64,000 bases of DNA from Marchantia polymorpha subsp. ruderalis. Its lineage: Eukaryota > Streptophyta > Marchantiopsida > Marchantiales > Marchantiaceae. Location: the NCBI GenBank assembly GCA_037833965.1, contig AP031352.1:538501-602500 (forward strand), given 5' to 3'. The notes beneath the pieces are model-generated. The model was not told the DNA's origin and did no database searches. It saw nothing but the letters and a program-made list of their open reading frames with translations. Made by a program: the position numbers and the translations under genes. Of the stretch, positions 12,429-24,677 are shown one piece after another (positions within the stretch are counted from its first letter, which is position 1; each line of letters starts with the position of its first letter).

Positions 12429-15060
12429 AATGGATCTCCAACAACGGCATCTAGCTTTGAGGGTGAAGACATATCCTTTTATAGACTTTTTTTGCTTGAC
12501 ATCTTTTCATAATCAAAATGTACGTAGTTAATCAATAATTTAGCATTATCTTAACTACCATCAAATAATAAGCAAACATGCAATAATCCATTTAACTTTC
12601 TCCTTGAATTGAACATGTATGTACTAACTTTGTATATAACTAGAGTAATAAGTCTTGTGTAAGTCATTATGTACATAAGACTTAAAACTGTTTTATCATA
12701 AAAAAATTAGACAATTAGATTTAGAAATTATCAAAAAATTATTTGTCCTCAATAGAAGAAGGACATTGAGCATTAGATTGTTCAAAATGATTTGCCAAAG
12801 AAACGCTCATTGATTTTGCATTGATCCTGTTGAATTTTACATGCATTTGCTCAGTGTATTTGATTTGATTTAAATCAGAGCTTTCTTGTCTTGTTATATT
12901 TCTTGAAATCCATGCCAAGAATTTATTTAGCTTTGTCTAAAATCGTTTTTTGAAAATCATCACTGAATTGAATTTTGAGCTTATTGATATCGGAATGATT
13001 TTTTGCAAGAATAAGCATATAATTCACAAATAGAATTATGACGATATAAAGATGAAATTTCTAATGTGTTTTATGTAAACACATGGATTGTAAATGCTCC
13101 ATGAAAATCCAAGTGCGGTTCATAAATTCATCAAAGTGCTTATTCTATTGTCAAGTAGATTGTTTAAATTCATACAAGTATTAAAACAATTTACAAGCCC
13201 ACTTTTCCTTGCTCTTTTTAGCAAAGGCTAAAGATATTCTCATGTTAATTGTCTCTTCCACTATTTCATAAAAAAAAAACATTACCAACATTCATTTGAG
13301 CTAATACAAGATCAAAAATTGCTATGAGTGCACAAATCAATTGAATTGTAAAAAACTTAGTTATTGGAAAAAACATCTAAGTGTAGTTCATACCTTTTGT
13401 TAGTATGAATCTCTTGGCTACTAGTATTGCTCTAGTTTCTTATCCTCCTGTTTGGTATCATCTTTAAGTTTGTACATCCATTGACAATCAACAATAGGTT
13501 GATTCTCAAGACATTCTACTAACTCACAAGTTTAGAGTGATTGCATCTCTTTCTCCATGGAAAAATTCCATTCAAACTTGACTTCATAAGCTCAAACTTC
13601 ATTATAAAGAGAAGGTTTGACTTACTCTAATATCAAAATATCATCGTCTTACTGCTCTCCAACAATATCAGTATTTTTAAAAAAGAAAAATTGATCCATG
13701 TTTCATATCTTTCAAGATCTTTACCAGATCTATTTAATGATCTTCTAATAGTTGTTTCAGCTTGAGCTTGATGATTCGGAGCTATAGTCAAAGATTCATT
13801 AATGATTGTTTGATTTCAATTTCTTATTGCTCAAAAATCACCTTATGAGTTTCTCCTTGAAAAAAATAGTTTCAATTTGTGACTTACTGCTAAAAAATGA
13901 TCAATCATTCATGTTTGTAGTTGGAGCCTAAACATGTTACCCTCTATTTTGATGTTTTTGCTCATTGAAAGAAACATCTCTACTAACAATATACTTCAAC
14001 TTACGGGGATCTGGTTCTAGTTTGGACCTATTTTGGATCTATTTTAGTTTGGATCTATTTTCATTGGATGTGAGAATGTGTGCATCACAACCAAAGACTC
14101 TTAATCTCAATCATTTTTTTATGACTTAATTCAAACATTATTAAGAAATTAATTGCAGTTGAAGAAGAAAGGTATTCAATAAATTGCAGTATTGACGGCT
14201 TCAGCTCAAAATTTGTGTGATAAACTAGACTGCCATAATAGACTCTGTATATTTTCTAGCCCCTACCTGAAATTGCATTCTGATTTGGAGTATAAACTGT
14301 GGTGAAATAGCAAGTTAATCTCTTCAACAACTTACAAACTCCTTGGAATTGATTGTATAAAGAATTCATCATCATTCTCAGATTTAAAAATATCTTGTGG
14401 AGTCTAGGAATTTTACTTTTTTCTCACTCTAAATTTCTTATTTCACTCTCCAATTCATTAACTTTTTTCATGAAAAATAGACTCATGTAAAACTCAAGTA
14501 ATAGTTTATAAATGTTTCATACTGTCATTTGCTAGAAAATAAGTCAACTATAGAAGTTTTTCATACATCACTATGTATATTCAAAAAAATTCTTTGAATT
14601 TATAAGTCCAATATCAAATATTTTCTCTTTTATCCATGATATTATGTTTACAGAATTCAAGATAACTTTTTTATGTTCTAAAATACATGTTTCTTAGATA
14701 ACATAGTCATATATTTGCGGCTCATGTATACTAAACGTGAATGTAACACGTTAGTCATCTTTTCCATCAACATAGTAGCCAACATTTCTCCAATGATGAT
14801 GATGATAGTGATTTCAAACACAAATAGATTTGTATGCGTGTTGTGATGCTTGTGAACTCTAATGATAGTCATTTTAACTTTTTTTACTTGAAATAAGCCT
14901 ACATTGTGCAAAAGTCAAAATCAATCATCATAGAGGAGATTCATCCATAAACAAATACTCATTAAGATAAGAATTAGTCACATTTCCTAATAAAGAATTA
15001 TTTGATTTTGTCTTAGATTTGCAATATTGCTACATGTGGGCTTTCTTGCCACTACTCCAA
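12216..15060 (-). mobile_element. Decayed Ty1/copia polyprotein
   Basis: Minus-strand fragments appear in copia order. They are a gag zinc knuckle of the form CWSSGKKAHM..YC (about 15060-15000), an integrase piece with TTVYTPNQN (about 14320-14270), AEAVNTA (about 14200), DPRKLKYIVSRDVSFNE (about 14010-13960), a reverse transcriptase start with MEKEMQSL and QWMYKLKDD (13560-13440), a degraded YVDD box read as LFVNYMLILAKN (about 13040-13000) with ILGMDF downstream, and RNase H (12428-12216: KATKMTIWMNKFITEMELKQG). Many stops and shifts make it non-functional. I did not identify its own LTRs. Confidence 0.8.
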
Positions 15061-15421
15061 CATATAATGGTTTTGAAATCTTAAGACATATGTTAAGCTT
15101 TCTAAACTAATGTTCACAATTCTCATGATCTTCTAGCTGCTTTAGCACGGAAGATTGGATGTAAATGATTATTGTGCTTGTTGCACTCTTTGTTCTTGAA
15201 AGTCTATCCAATCTTCTTCATGGAAGCAGTTAGTTATTCCTCAGTTTAGGCTTATTATCTCTCACCTACGTGCTTAATTAGATGCTGCGTGGATCTAGCT
15301 CGGTTTAACCCTCTTCTTCAATCTGTCGTGGCTGCTTGAGAAGATAACGATGGTGAGATGCAAGTGAAGGGATGCTTCTCCAACAGCAAAGATGGGAGAG
15401 AGAGAGTTTTGAAGTACAAAG

Positions 15422-15831
15422 TGTAACACTAGGATTTAAAGAGAAGCTCACTTGAAGATAAAAACATAGACTCTGAGGATGAGAGTTACTAACAATGATT
15501 CTCCTCACTCTTATATAACTCTTCCCAATAAGTACAAGGAAATAAGATCTTATCCTCACCATTCATCCTACTCGTAGTGGATGGATGATGTGGCAAATAT
15601 CCGACACGGATGACACAAATTGCTGATGTGATGCTTCCAACTAACACATTCAATTTTTATCTAACAAGCATATGGATCGCTGATGTGTTGCTATCAACTA
15701 GCACAACTACTCTCTATCTACCAAGTGTGCGACTCGCTGACGTGATAGCTATGAGTAACTCACACTAAAGTATCTATATTAAAATTTAGAGTAACCTCTA
15801 CTTTAGTTCTAACTAACTAAAGATGGCTACA
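15422..15831 (-). repeat. 3' LTR of the gypsy element (410 bp)
   Basis: Aligns with 18338-18697 over its whole length, for example TATATAACTCTTCCCAA versus TATATAATTCTTTCTAA and the shared end CTCTACTTTAGTTCTAACTA. It is about 50 bases longer because of an extra block with ACTAGCACAACTAC and a further copy of a TCGCTGACGTG motif near 15715-15740. Confidence 0.88.
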
Positions 15832-15986
15832 ACCTTTTAAAACGCAACATTCTCGTTGCATATCTGTTCAAATTCTTGAACTCTTTAATGGCGCATTAGC
15901 TAAAATTAGTCGGTTTTCAAGTTGATTCATATGATAGGTTTTCTTTTTCTTTGATCCAAATACTCAACCTTGGGATACTTCTGGCC

Positions 15987-17560
15987 TCAAATTCGTTTCT
16001 TGATGATATTTTCTACCTCAAATTCCTCTTGATCAACTATCAAGGTTGATAAAAGAAATAACACTGATTGATTTGTGAATTGTTTTGATCGTTTATTTTT
16101 CATGCAGTCCACAAACTTGTTAACCACTGCTACCTTCGTTGAAAACTCCTCTCTTTTTGAAAACTTCATCAAACTTGATGGAGTTATGGGATGAGCATCA
16201 TACATTAAATAAAATGAAGATACCTTTGTAGATGCATTTACAAAATTTTTATATGCAAATTTCACAAGTGGCCATACATAGTACGAAAATATTTCTTGTG
16301 GACATCTTCATGTGCAATTCAAATTTGATTGTAGCCGCTTCTCAAATCTAGCTTGGTGAAGTACTTCGCTCCTTAAAATTGATCAAACAAATCATCTATA
16401 CGAGATAATGAATATTTGTTTTTCACCGTTTGTTGATTCAACCTGCTGTAGTCAATGCATAGTTCCATGGATCTATCCTTCTTCTTCACAAAGAGCATTG
16501 GAGCTCCATAAGGTGAAACACTAGATAAAATGAATTCCTTGCTTAACATGTACTCCACTTGAGCTTTGCATTCTTTCAATTCGTTTGGAGCAAAATAATA
16601 TGTAGCTTTGCAAGTTTGTATACTTCCAAGTATCACCTCAATCTTGTAATCTACTTGTCTCTTTGGTGGTAAGCCTGCAGTTAGATCATCTGGAAAAACA
16701 TCTTTATACTTCATAAAAATGTTGTTTAAGGACTCTAGAATGTTAAGTTTGTCCGTGGATACAATATCTCTTGTAAGTTCAAGTAAACCTACATCATCTC
16801 TCGAAATTGATGTTTTATTTATCACAAACAGGTATCCTGAGATCTAATTCTATCTCCATAGATTTTCCAACCACTACTTGTAATCACTTTTCTTCTCCAA
16901 TCTACCTTCAAATTATAGTGCTTCATCCATGACATTCCAATGATGATATCATATTGAGCTAAACGATTGTCTCTCCATTCAATGCTTTTGTTGTATCTAT
17001 TTATGGATAATTCTACACTCTATGATAGTGCTTCTATCACTTTAGTTTGCACGTTTGGTAAATCAACTTTCTCACTCACATTCTTCATCAAAATCAAACC
17101 TAATTCATAGCAACACTTCTTGATAGAAATTCTCTGTTGCTTCAGGATCAATTAGAACTCTCATCTTGTGTACTTCCATCAAACCATCAATAACGATGAA
17201 TTGAGCTTGCTTGTTATCCCTTGCATGAACTTCCAACCATTGACTTCTTCCAACCTTGACTTTTCTTTGCTTCGTAGAATCAATAAGGCTTCAAGGCAAT
17301 TTTATTGATGATCTTTGTTTCCCAAAACTTTTTCCTCAATCTCTTCATAGTCTATCCTCTTCATGTTGTTGAACGGTCGTCGTTGTATGAATCTTCCTCC
17401 TTGTGGTGCCGATCAACTTCGACAAAACTTGGCATTGTGATCCATTCCTCCACATGCATAACATTGACAATTGTCACAAACTTCTGTTCCTCGTTGAACC
17501 ATTCCGTTATTTGCATAACCTGTTTGCAAATTTAGAATTTCTAATCGTCAAATCTCACTT
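15987..17560 (-). pseudogene. Ty3/gypsy gag-pol relic
   Basis: Near 17490-17430 the minus strand reads CYACGGMDHNAKFC, a CCHC gag knuckle. At 16825-16373 a 150-codon frame contains [37 protein letters not shown] and [17 protein letters not shown], the start of a gypsy reverse transcriptase. It ends at RIDDLFDQF, before the YxDD box. At 16265-15987 the frame FAYKNFVNASTKVSSFYLMY is the region following the integrase core. The jump from RT blocks to the integrase end within about 100 bases shows one large internal deletion. Confidence 0.85.
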
Positions 17561-18324
17561 CCAAATCTTGGTGGTGGTCCTCTTGTTGGTGCAAAATCTT
17601 CTCAACGTCAAAGTTTTCTCAACTTCATTGGTGTTGGATCATATGGATATTGATATTTGCTTATTGATTCACCATGTGTGACACCAAAAGCATCCAAAAC
17701 TCGTTGAACAATTGCGATTGCTTCATTCACTGTGGATGGATTGCTTACCATCACCTCTTTTTGATACTTCAAGCCTTATTTGAACATGTCCAAGGCTTCT
17801 GCTCCGATCATATTCATGATAGATTCTATGATCTAATTCTAGATTCATGATTCTACAATCTAATTCTCCAGAATCTCTTCTGTCGGTATACTGTTCTAAT
17901 ATCTACATACGTGTTGAACGAACCGAGACAAATGGTTAGCAATTCAAATTCATAAAACATTCAATGTGATGAATGTTTATGGTACAATCCAAGTAGAAAA
18001 ATCCCAGAAGAATCAGTTGCACTTTTGACTTCATCATTCAAGTCATACAATCTGCACTCCAACAAGCTACAAGTTGAATCCAATAATGATGTTTTTTCAT
18101 GCAACAAAGATGAATTTTGAATATGTTAGGAATTGGCCGGTGCGGTACAAGATTCTTGTCAAGTCCGTCCGTTTCTACAAAACCACAATTTTCTTCTATT
18201 CTACTCTCTCCACATGCAGATCAATGACCTTTCTCAACCTCTATACACTCTCAAAACTGCACTCCATCATCATTCACTTGCTCCTCCATGAAGGGTAATA
18301 CACACTCAAGGAAATAGCAAAGTT

Positions 18325-18336
18325 GGTCTCATACCA
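18325..18336 (-). other. Primer-binding site (initiator tRNA-Met type)
   Basis: The minus strand reads TGGTATGAGACC one base inside the 5' LTR. It differs at two positions from TGGTATCAGAGC, the usual plant site complementary to the 3' end of initiator tRNA-Met. It fixes the orientation of the element. Confidence 0.75.
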
Positions 18337-18337
18337 C

Positions 18338-18697
18338 TGTAAGAGTAGGGTTTAGAGAGAAGTTTAATCAAAGATGGAAACATAAACTCTGAAGATGAAA
18401 AATATCAAGAATGGTTTGTCTCTTCCTTATATAATTCTTTCTAACCAGTACAAGGAGATAAGATCTTATTTCCATCATCCATCCCACTCCTAGTGGATGT
18501 ATGACTTGGTAGATATTCGACACGGATGGCACGGATCGCTGACGTGGTGCTCCTAACTAACACACTCAATTCTTATCTAACAAGCACATGATATGATGGA
18601 TCGCTGATGTGGCAGCTATGACTAGCGCACACTAAAGTATCTATATTAAAATCTAGAGTAACCTCTACTTTAGTTCTAACTAACTCAATACGTTACA
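18338..18697 (-). repeat. 5' LTR of the gypsy element (360 bp)
   Basis: Starts TGTAAGAG next to the primer-binding site and ends GTTACA next to the target duplication. The two LTRs have clearly diverged by eye, which implies an old insertion. Confidence 0.88.
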
Positions 18698-18849
18698 CAA
18701 AGCCATAAGTAACAGATAGAAGGAGAAAGAAAGAGAACGACAAGGAACAAGGCACGACTTTATGACGTCTCAACTGTTGCTTGGTGCATTTCCGCTTGCC
18801 TAAGCGTGCTTCTTGGCTATTGTGGAGGACTCGTCCTTTAAGACCGGGT

Positions 18850-19640
18850 GTTGCAGATAGGTACTAAATCCTATAAGTGGTCAAGTGATTAAGGATGATT
18901 AGCTAAGGCATAGCTAAGTCTATCTAGTTATGACTAAACTAGTTAGTTATAACTAAGTTAATCTAGTCATGACTAAGTTTAGCTATAATGTCCATAGTTG
19001 GCGGAAGAATTAGCGGAATTCTAGAAGAGTGGAGTGAGCACTTCTACTTTGTCTTTTACAAAGATCTAGATTTCAATGGATCAGATATTTGACTAGAAGC
19101 TTGGATTTGATTGGTTTGACTCAATGTATGAAATATGATTGGTTAGACTAAGTCTAATGTTGACTTAGTGGCTAAGAAGCTTGTAGAAGTTTTAAAGCTT
19201 CCAATGGCATCTCATCACTTCAACCTCGGATTTCGGAGACTTCTAGAAGGTTTAGTTATGTCAATGGCATGTTTGTACGTATAGTGGGTTAGTCAAATTT
19301 ACTTAGGTAAAAGTAAGTTAGGAGAAATTACCACATGTTCCTTTAATAACTTCTCAAGTAGTATAAATAGAGAGGTAGAGTAGCACCTCTCAATCAAGTT
19401 TGGAGAGTTCATGTGTAGTGACTTGTTTCATATATGAAAGAGTGACAATTTTCAGTACCTTGGAGTGTCGATGTGTGAGTGAGTGTTTGGGCTATGAATG
19501 TGATGATGAATTCTAGTCTTCTAGAACCATGATGCGCTAGCGCAAAGCCATCAGAGGTGAACCTAAGTGAGAGTCAGCCCGGAGGTTGGAGTCCGCTCCC
19601 GTGACTTTCGTTGCTTTGTCTTGGCTTGCCATTTATAACG
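18850..19640 (+). mobile_element. Possible solo LTR or LTR-derived segment
   Basis: Right of the gypsy element the base composition changes. The segment begins TGTTGCAGAT and has internally repeated CTAGT(T/C)ATGACTAA strings, a TATA box (TATAAATAGAGAG near 19361) and, about 30 bases on, the start-like CTCTCAATCAAG. This is how many plant LTRs look. I found no partner LTR and no exact target duplication, so the call is tentative. Confidence 0.35.
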
Positions 19641-19659
19641 ACAAGGAAGACAAAAGAGG

Positions 19660-22110
19660 AGGATGAGGGATAATTATCCTAAAGTGAAAGATAACTAGCT
19701 ACTTATTTCTTCATTCATATTTTTCATCTTATATATCAAAACCTATCCAATTCATATGCTTTTAGTGCATCCTTGACTTCTCTTTTCCACAAGACATAAA
19801 CCTTCACCCATCAAATTTAGAATGTCAAACTTGTATTTTTCAATCTTAAAAAATAACATGCTTACTTTTTTTTCCTTAGTCAGTCATTGAATGGTCGTTG
19901 ACAACAACTTGCACATTATCAAATTAAGGTTTCTGAAAGCTTTGATAGATACTTTTGAAATCTCAATAGGTTTGTGATGACCAACAAGTTTTGCAAAAAG
20001 TGTTATATAGGTTCTTCTTCTTGTTAGTAAAAATCCTTGTATTTTTGGTGATTATGTACAACTAGAAATGATAATCAAGAAGTTTTACTCTATTTTCATA
20101 GCCAAAGTGAGTATAGAGTTAAACCTCCAAATAGTGTTATCTTTTAGTAGTGACATACTTTCAGTAGTAACATAGAACTCAATAACCATTAAATTTTGAC
20201 TTGTAAATCTATCCAATAAGAAAGGTGTTGTCATTATTGGCAATAGTGACATGATACTATGTAATAGTGATGGTTTCAACTGTAATTTTCAAAAATAATT
20301 TGAATTTGATTCTTAATTGCTCTTACTTTAGCCGAACTTCCATTTTTTGGATTTTGCCTCCTGCTTGCCGCTAACATCACGTACCTTGCCTTGACTCCTC
20401 CTCGCTGTTCGAGGCCTTCCTTGCACTTGCTTGCCTGTCTTGTCTGCGCTTCCCCACACCCTTTTCTAGGGGAAACACAAGAAAAAACGGAATTGATGGT
20501 TCTATAATTTCAATTTATTAAAATTTATTTGTCCACATTATCCCACCATACAACTCCGTTCATTTTTATTTGTGTTACATTATTTGTATTTTGTTATCTT
20601 CACCAATTCCCATGTGAAAAAAGACACAAATCACTCTACAAATTTTTTCAACTCTGCTTGCTTACTTTTACCATTTATAACATTGATTTACCTTGTAGAC
20701 CTCAGCTCTCCTTGCTCACTTTCGACAATATATAACTTTGTTTTACCTTTGCAACCTGACGTTACGCTTACTACAACCAATTCGGTATTTGAATTCAAAG
20801 ACAAGTCGTCAAGAATGATACCATTTGTCAAATGATCTGCTAAACGTGCAATAAGAAGCATTCTTATTGCATGATATTCTTATTGCATTCTATATGATCC
20901 GCTAAATACTATCCAACCTCGTCTAAGTAACACCTCCCAATAGTGACGTGAAAACCTAGCACCAATATGTGTCACTATTGAAAGGTTAACTTTGTACAAG
21001 TTGTCTCCCTCTAAGGGCTCCTATACAAATCAACTAAGAGTTCCAAAATGATTACAAGTTAACTCATATGACAAAATTCCTAACTACGTCTGTAGTTAGA
21101 CAACTCATATGAAATAGCTATAGTTATTCCAATGCATGAGTTAAACCCTATCATGAATAACTATGAATTTACAATTATTTTAGAAGTCATATTAAAAAAA
21201 ATATTAAAAAAAACACAATTAACCTTTTTCTAAATTATTAAATTTTGGTTTAATTTAATTACTATTTTAAAATATTGAAATAAATTTTTTATCATAGATA
21301 TATTAGATTTAATTTTATATCAATATAGAATACAACTGTAAATGTAGTTTTAATGATTGAATATGAATTTACAATTGTCTAGATTTCAAAGTAAAAAGAA
21401 TTAAAAATTTGAAATTATTAATTGATATTTATTTCCATAAATGAAGTTTGAAGTATTTAAATTGAAATTTGAATTAGATTTAGATACTTGGTTTTTAAAA
21501 AGGATTAAATTTTTTTGACCATAATAGATTAATCTAAGAATATTTATTTTCATCAATCTAATTATATAGTTAATAATATTTCATGATATTTTAAACTGCA
21601 AGTCAAATTAATGATAAAACATAAAAAAATATGATAAATTTATTTTTACAGAATTATATTGCATTGAGTTTTGTGAGATTAATTTTGATTTAATTGATTT
21701 TAATTTTGTATCTTTCTTCATAATTGGTTGGAGTGTATTGTGAAACAAAATAAGATCAATAAATTAATCAAAATATATCTTTATAAAATACATGAGGATT
21801 TCAATAATCAGAAAGTGAGAATTATTTTTTTTCAAGTGTGGGATCAAAGTAGAAGAAGCAATATTGAAGCTAAAATAACATTTAATCTCAGACTCTTGAA
21901 CTCAACTGTAAATAGGCTGGGATAAAGTAAAGGACAGCAAACTTTATCTATTTTGTTATCAAACTTAGTGTAAAGCAATGTTCATGCAACAAAATTACAT
22001 TTTAGTAAATATCCATAGTGCTATCTATTTCACAACAATGGCTATTTACATGACTCATATAAAGAAGAACTATTTGTTTATTAGCATTAGACATGTGTTG
22101 TACATCATCT
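19660..22110. other. AT-rich intergenic, possible DNA-transposon debris
   Basis: No gene seen. Between 20140 and 20980 the strings TAGTGAC, AGTAGTGACAT, AATAGTGACATG, AATAGTGACGTG and GTGTCACTATTG recur in both orientations, like the subterminal arrays of CACTA elements. No transposase or clear ends are visible. A short GC-rich patch lies at 20380-20460. From 21180 to 21950 the sequence is nearly pure AT. Confidence 0.35.
21010..21130 (+). repeat. Diverged dispersed repeat, copy 2
   Basis: Partner of the stretch at about 6690-6840, with the same string order and orientation. There is no coding content. Identity looks moderate by eye only. Confidence 0.45.
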
Positions 22111-22117
22111 AACGTGA

Positions 22118-22179
22118 AAGCTTTTTAATGAATAGCAACACCCGGTGCAAGCTTTTTAATGTATAGCAAAACCTAGTGC
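22118..22179. repeat. 31 bp tandem duplication
   Basis: Two adjacent units start AAGCTTTTTAATG(A/T)ATAGCAA at 22118 and 22149 and end in CGGTGC versus TAGTGC. Four or five substitutions separate them. Confidence 0.8.
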
Positions 22180-22874
22180 TTTAAGCAATGTACAAATATC
22201 AACTCATTGATCAGTAATGTTCAGGCCTCTTCAAATATGGCATTTGTAGATGCTCGTGCCATATTTGTCATAAATAATTTTCGCATGATGCCATAAAAAA
22301 GATAAAAATCCGAGTTCAAATTTGCTCTTGTACACTACTGAAAAGTTGTTGTTGTTCTCTCTTGTACACTATTGACAGGTTATTGTTTATGAAATGTCAT
22401 CAAAGAAGTGCAAAATGCCAATCTCTCACGAACTTGAGTGTGGACTAAAGATATTCACAGAGAAACATATACGTTTAGTATCATTACATAGGTATTGTGT
22501 CGCATTTGTCAAATATCAGGCCGTGAAAAAAAAGAGTAAGACAGAAGTGCAAGCAGGCTAGAACCACAAAATACTTTAAATTTTCTTATCGACCTTTCAA
22601 CCACAAAATACTTAAATTTTCATATATTCACAGCATCTCAAAAGCCACCACTTGGCAAAATGAAATGAGTATCGTGCTCTGTAACTATTTTTGAACAAAT
22701 TTTCTTTGAAACTATTGCTTTTGTGAATGCTATCCATGCTCATTTTGTTTGATCTAGTGATTAATTATATTTTGATATCATCGCAAAGTTGAGTATATCT
22801 CCATTGATAGGGCGAGAGAGTCGATACTCCGCAAATTAGGGGATCAAATGCAGGAATTGGTCAAATTTCATCAA

Positions 22875-23081
22875 CCATAGATTATTTTTGAAACTCGATT
22901 TTACGATTTTTTTGCCATTGTATATCATTGGTGATTTCTCCGTGGTTAGTTGGAAAAAAGATGAGACAGATTGTCATCATCCATAGATTATTTTTGAAAC
23001 TCGATTTTAAGAAAATTTTTGCCATTGTATATCATTGGTGATTTCTCCGTGGTTAGTTGGAAGAAAGATGAGACAGATTGT
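22875..23081. repeat. Tandem duplication A (106 bp period)
   Basis: Unit one starts CCATAGATTATTTTTG at 22875 and unit two at 22981. Both run through CATTGGTGATTTCTCCGTGG and end AGACAGATTGT. They are nearly identical, so the duplication is recent compared with the retroelements. Confidence 0.9.
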
Positions 23082-23340
23082 TCTTAACAGATTTGGCATT
23101 CAAGTACATAATGCATTGTTAGCAGTTCAAATAAATTCAACCAAATTAAAACTGTCTTAATATTTGTTATAAGTAAAATTGAATGATTTATGACAAATTT
23201 GGCAATTGCCAGACAGATTGTCCTTAACAGATTTGGCATTCAAGTACATAATGCATTGTTAGCAATTCAAATAATTTCAACCAAATTAAAACTGTCTTAT
23301 AAGCAAAATTGAATGATTTATGACAAATTTGGCAATTGCC
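23072..23340. repeat. Tandem duplication B (140 bp period)
   Basis: Unit one is 23072-23210 and unit two 23212-23340. Both start GACAGATTGT(T/C)CTTAACAG and end TTTGGCAATTGCC. Unit two lacks about 10 bases (AATATTTGTT region). B begins at the 11-mer that ends A. Confidence 0.9.
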
Positions 23341-23344
23341 AAGT

Positions 23345-24677
23345 AAACATAGGCATGCTAATGTTAGATTCAAGGAGAAAACATAACACCATTAGACATA
23401 ATATGATTGATTCTTGGTCACGTTATATTATAACTCATGAAGTACATTTGTACAAGTGTAGTACATAAATTATACATTTATTGTCTATCTAGTTACTCGA
23501 AGTACACAATACAATATACATAAAGTTGTAAGTTGATTGACCATGATTATCAATCAGCTTAGAGTATTAGTAAGTTATCATACCGGATGTCTTGGATAAC
23601 TAGTAGGCGTAGACGAGGGAGAAGGATCGAAAGGCCTTCCAGAATACAATGAATATATGTCTCTTTTCCACGCCAGTTAGACCAAGAGGAGTCCGGGTGT
23701 AATGCAATGTATGTACATTACAAGAGTCTAAAAGAACGTACCAAATAGTGAGAAAGTGCGAAACATCTTTCAATATACACAACTCTCCGCAACATGTACA
23801 AAAGACGTGGCATAAGAAGATTCTGAGATGCAAAAAGAAGCAGAAAACATGTGTACAATATACAGTAGCAAAAACACAACTGTCAGAGAAAACAAGAAAC
23901 ACATGAAGAAACAAGTATATAACCCAGTTGGTCCTTCGTTTCCACAATCAACCGCTCCAGTGATAAGAAGCACTTCTTGAAAAGTGTATGCAGGAACGCC
24001 TAACCATACAATTCAAACTCAACAACTATCACGCTAACTCTCGCTTACATCGCTTTGACTTACGAAGCTGTAATTCGATTGAATAAATTTCTCTTTACCT
24101 TTCAGTCACATGCCTATGGTGCGGGGCTGAGGGGTGTAGATGGCCACCACACTCAATATACAGTTGGAAAAATTTGCACCAGTCTATACCCGATCCGTTC
24201 AATGTTTGCTAAAGCTACAAATGGTACACGCGGGCTTCAAAGATGCCCAATCGGTGTCCACCTCCCACAAAATTTCTTGGCTAGCACAAGATGCAACTAA
24301 CCATCCCACCCTTCCCGCGGTAGGAACGTCGTATAAAAGTGAGAACGCTTCATCAAGTCTCTCCCTGCTGCGAGGATCAGGGGAACATGTGAACTGTACA
24401 AAAGAATCATCGTACATTCACACTTCCATTCTAGGCTTCACAAAACCCTATCCATCCTCATGAAGTCTATCTGGGTGTGGTGATGTACTACCAGAACTCA
24501 TCAACACTGATTTCACCTTATCTAACATGAGTTTCTGCATCGCAGTAATTACCTATACCTGCAATTAAGACTAGACCCCAAGCCTAGATCCTTGGTGACA
24601 ATTGATGTGCAGTGCTTCTCTCCATGAACGGAAAAACACAGTACAAAAATCCATGGCTTCCTTGTAAGCACATATAT
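23345..24677. other. Intergenic and probable 3' UTR of the ATAD2-type gene
   Basis: No gene seen. The part nearest 24677 is probably the 3' UTR of the minus-strand gene. Short frames on either strand show no domain. Confidence 0.5.

Larger units (their letters stand above)
15422..18697 (-). mobile_element. Bounded Ty3/gypsy LTR retrotransposon with internal deletion
   Basis: Two direct LTRs (15422-15831 and 18338-18697) each start TG and end CA. The element is flanked by the 5-base target duplication CAAAG at 15417-15421 and 18698-18702. A primer-binding site lies next to the right LTR, so transcription ran on the minus strand and the right LTR is the 5' one. The inner 2.5 kb holds, in order, a gag zinc knuckle, protease-region debris, the reverse transcriptase start and the integrase C-terminal part. 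The catalytic half of RT, RNase H and the integrase core are missing, so this copy cannot move by itself. Confidence 0.88.
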
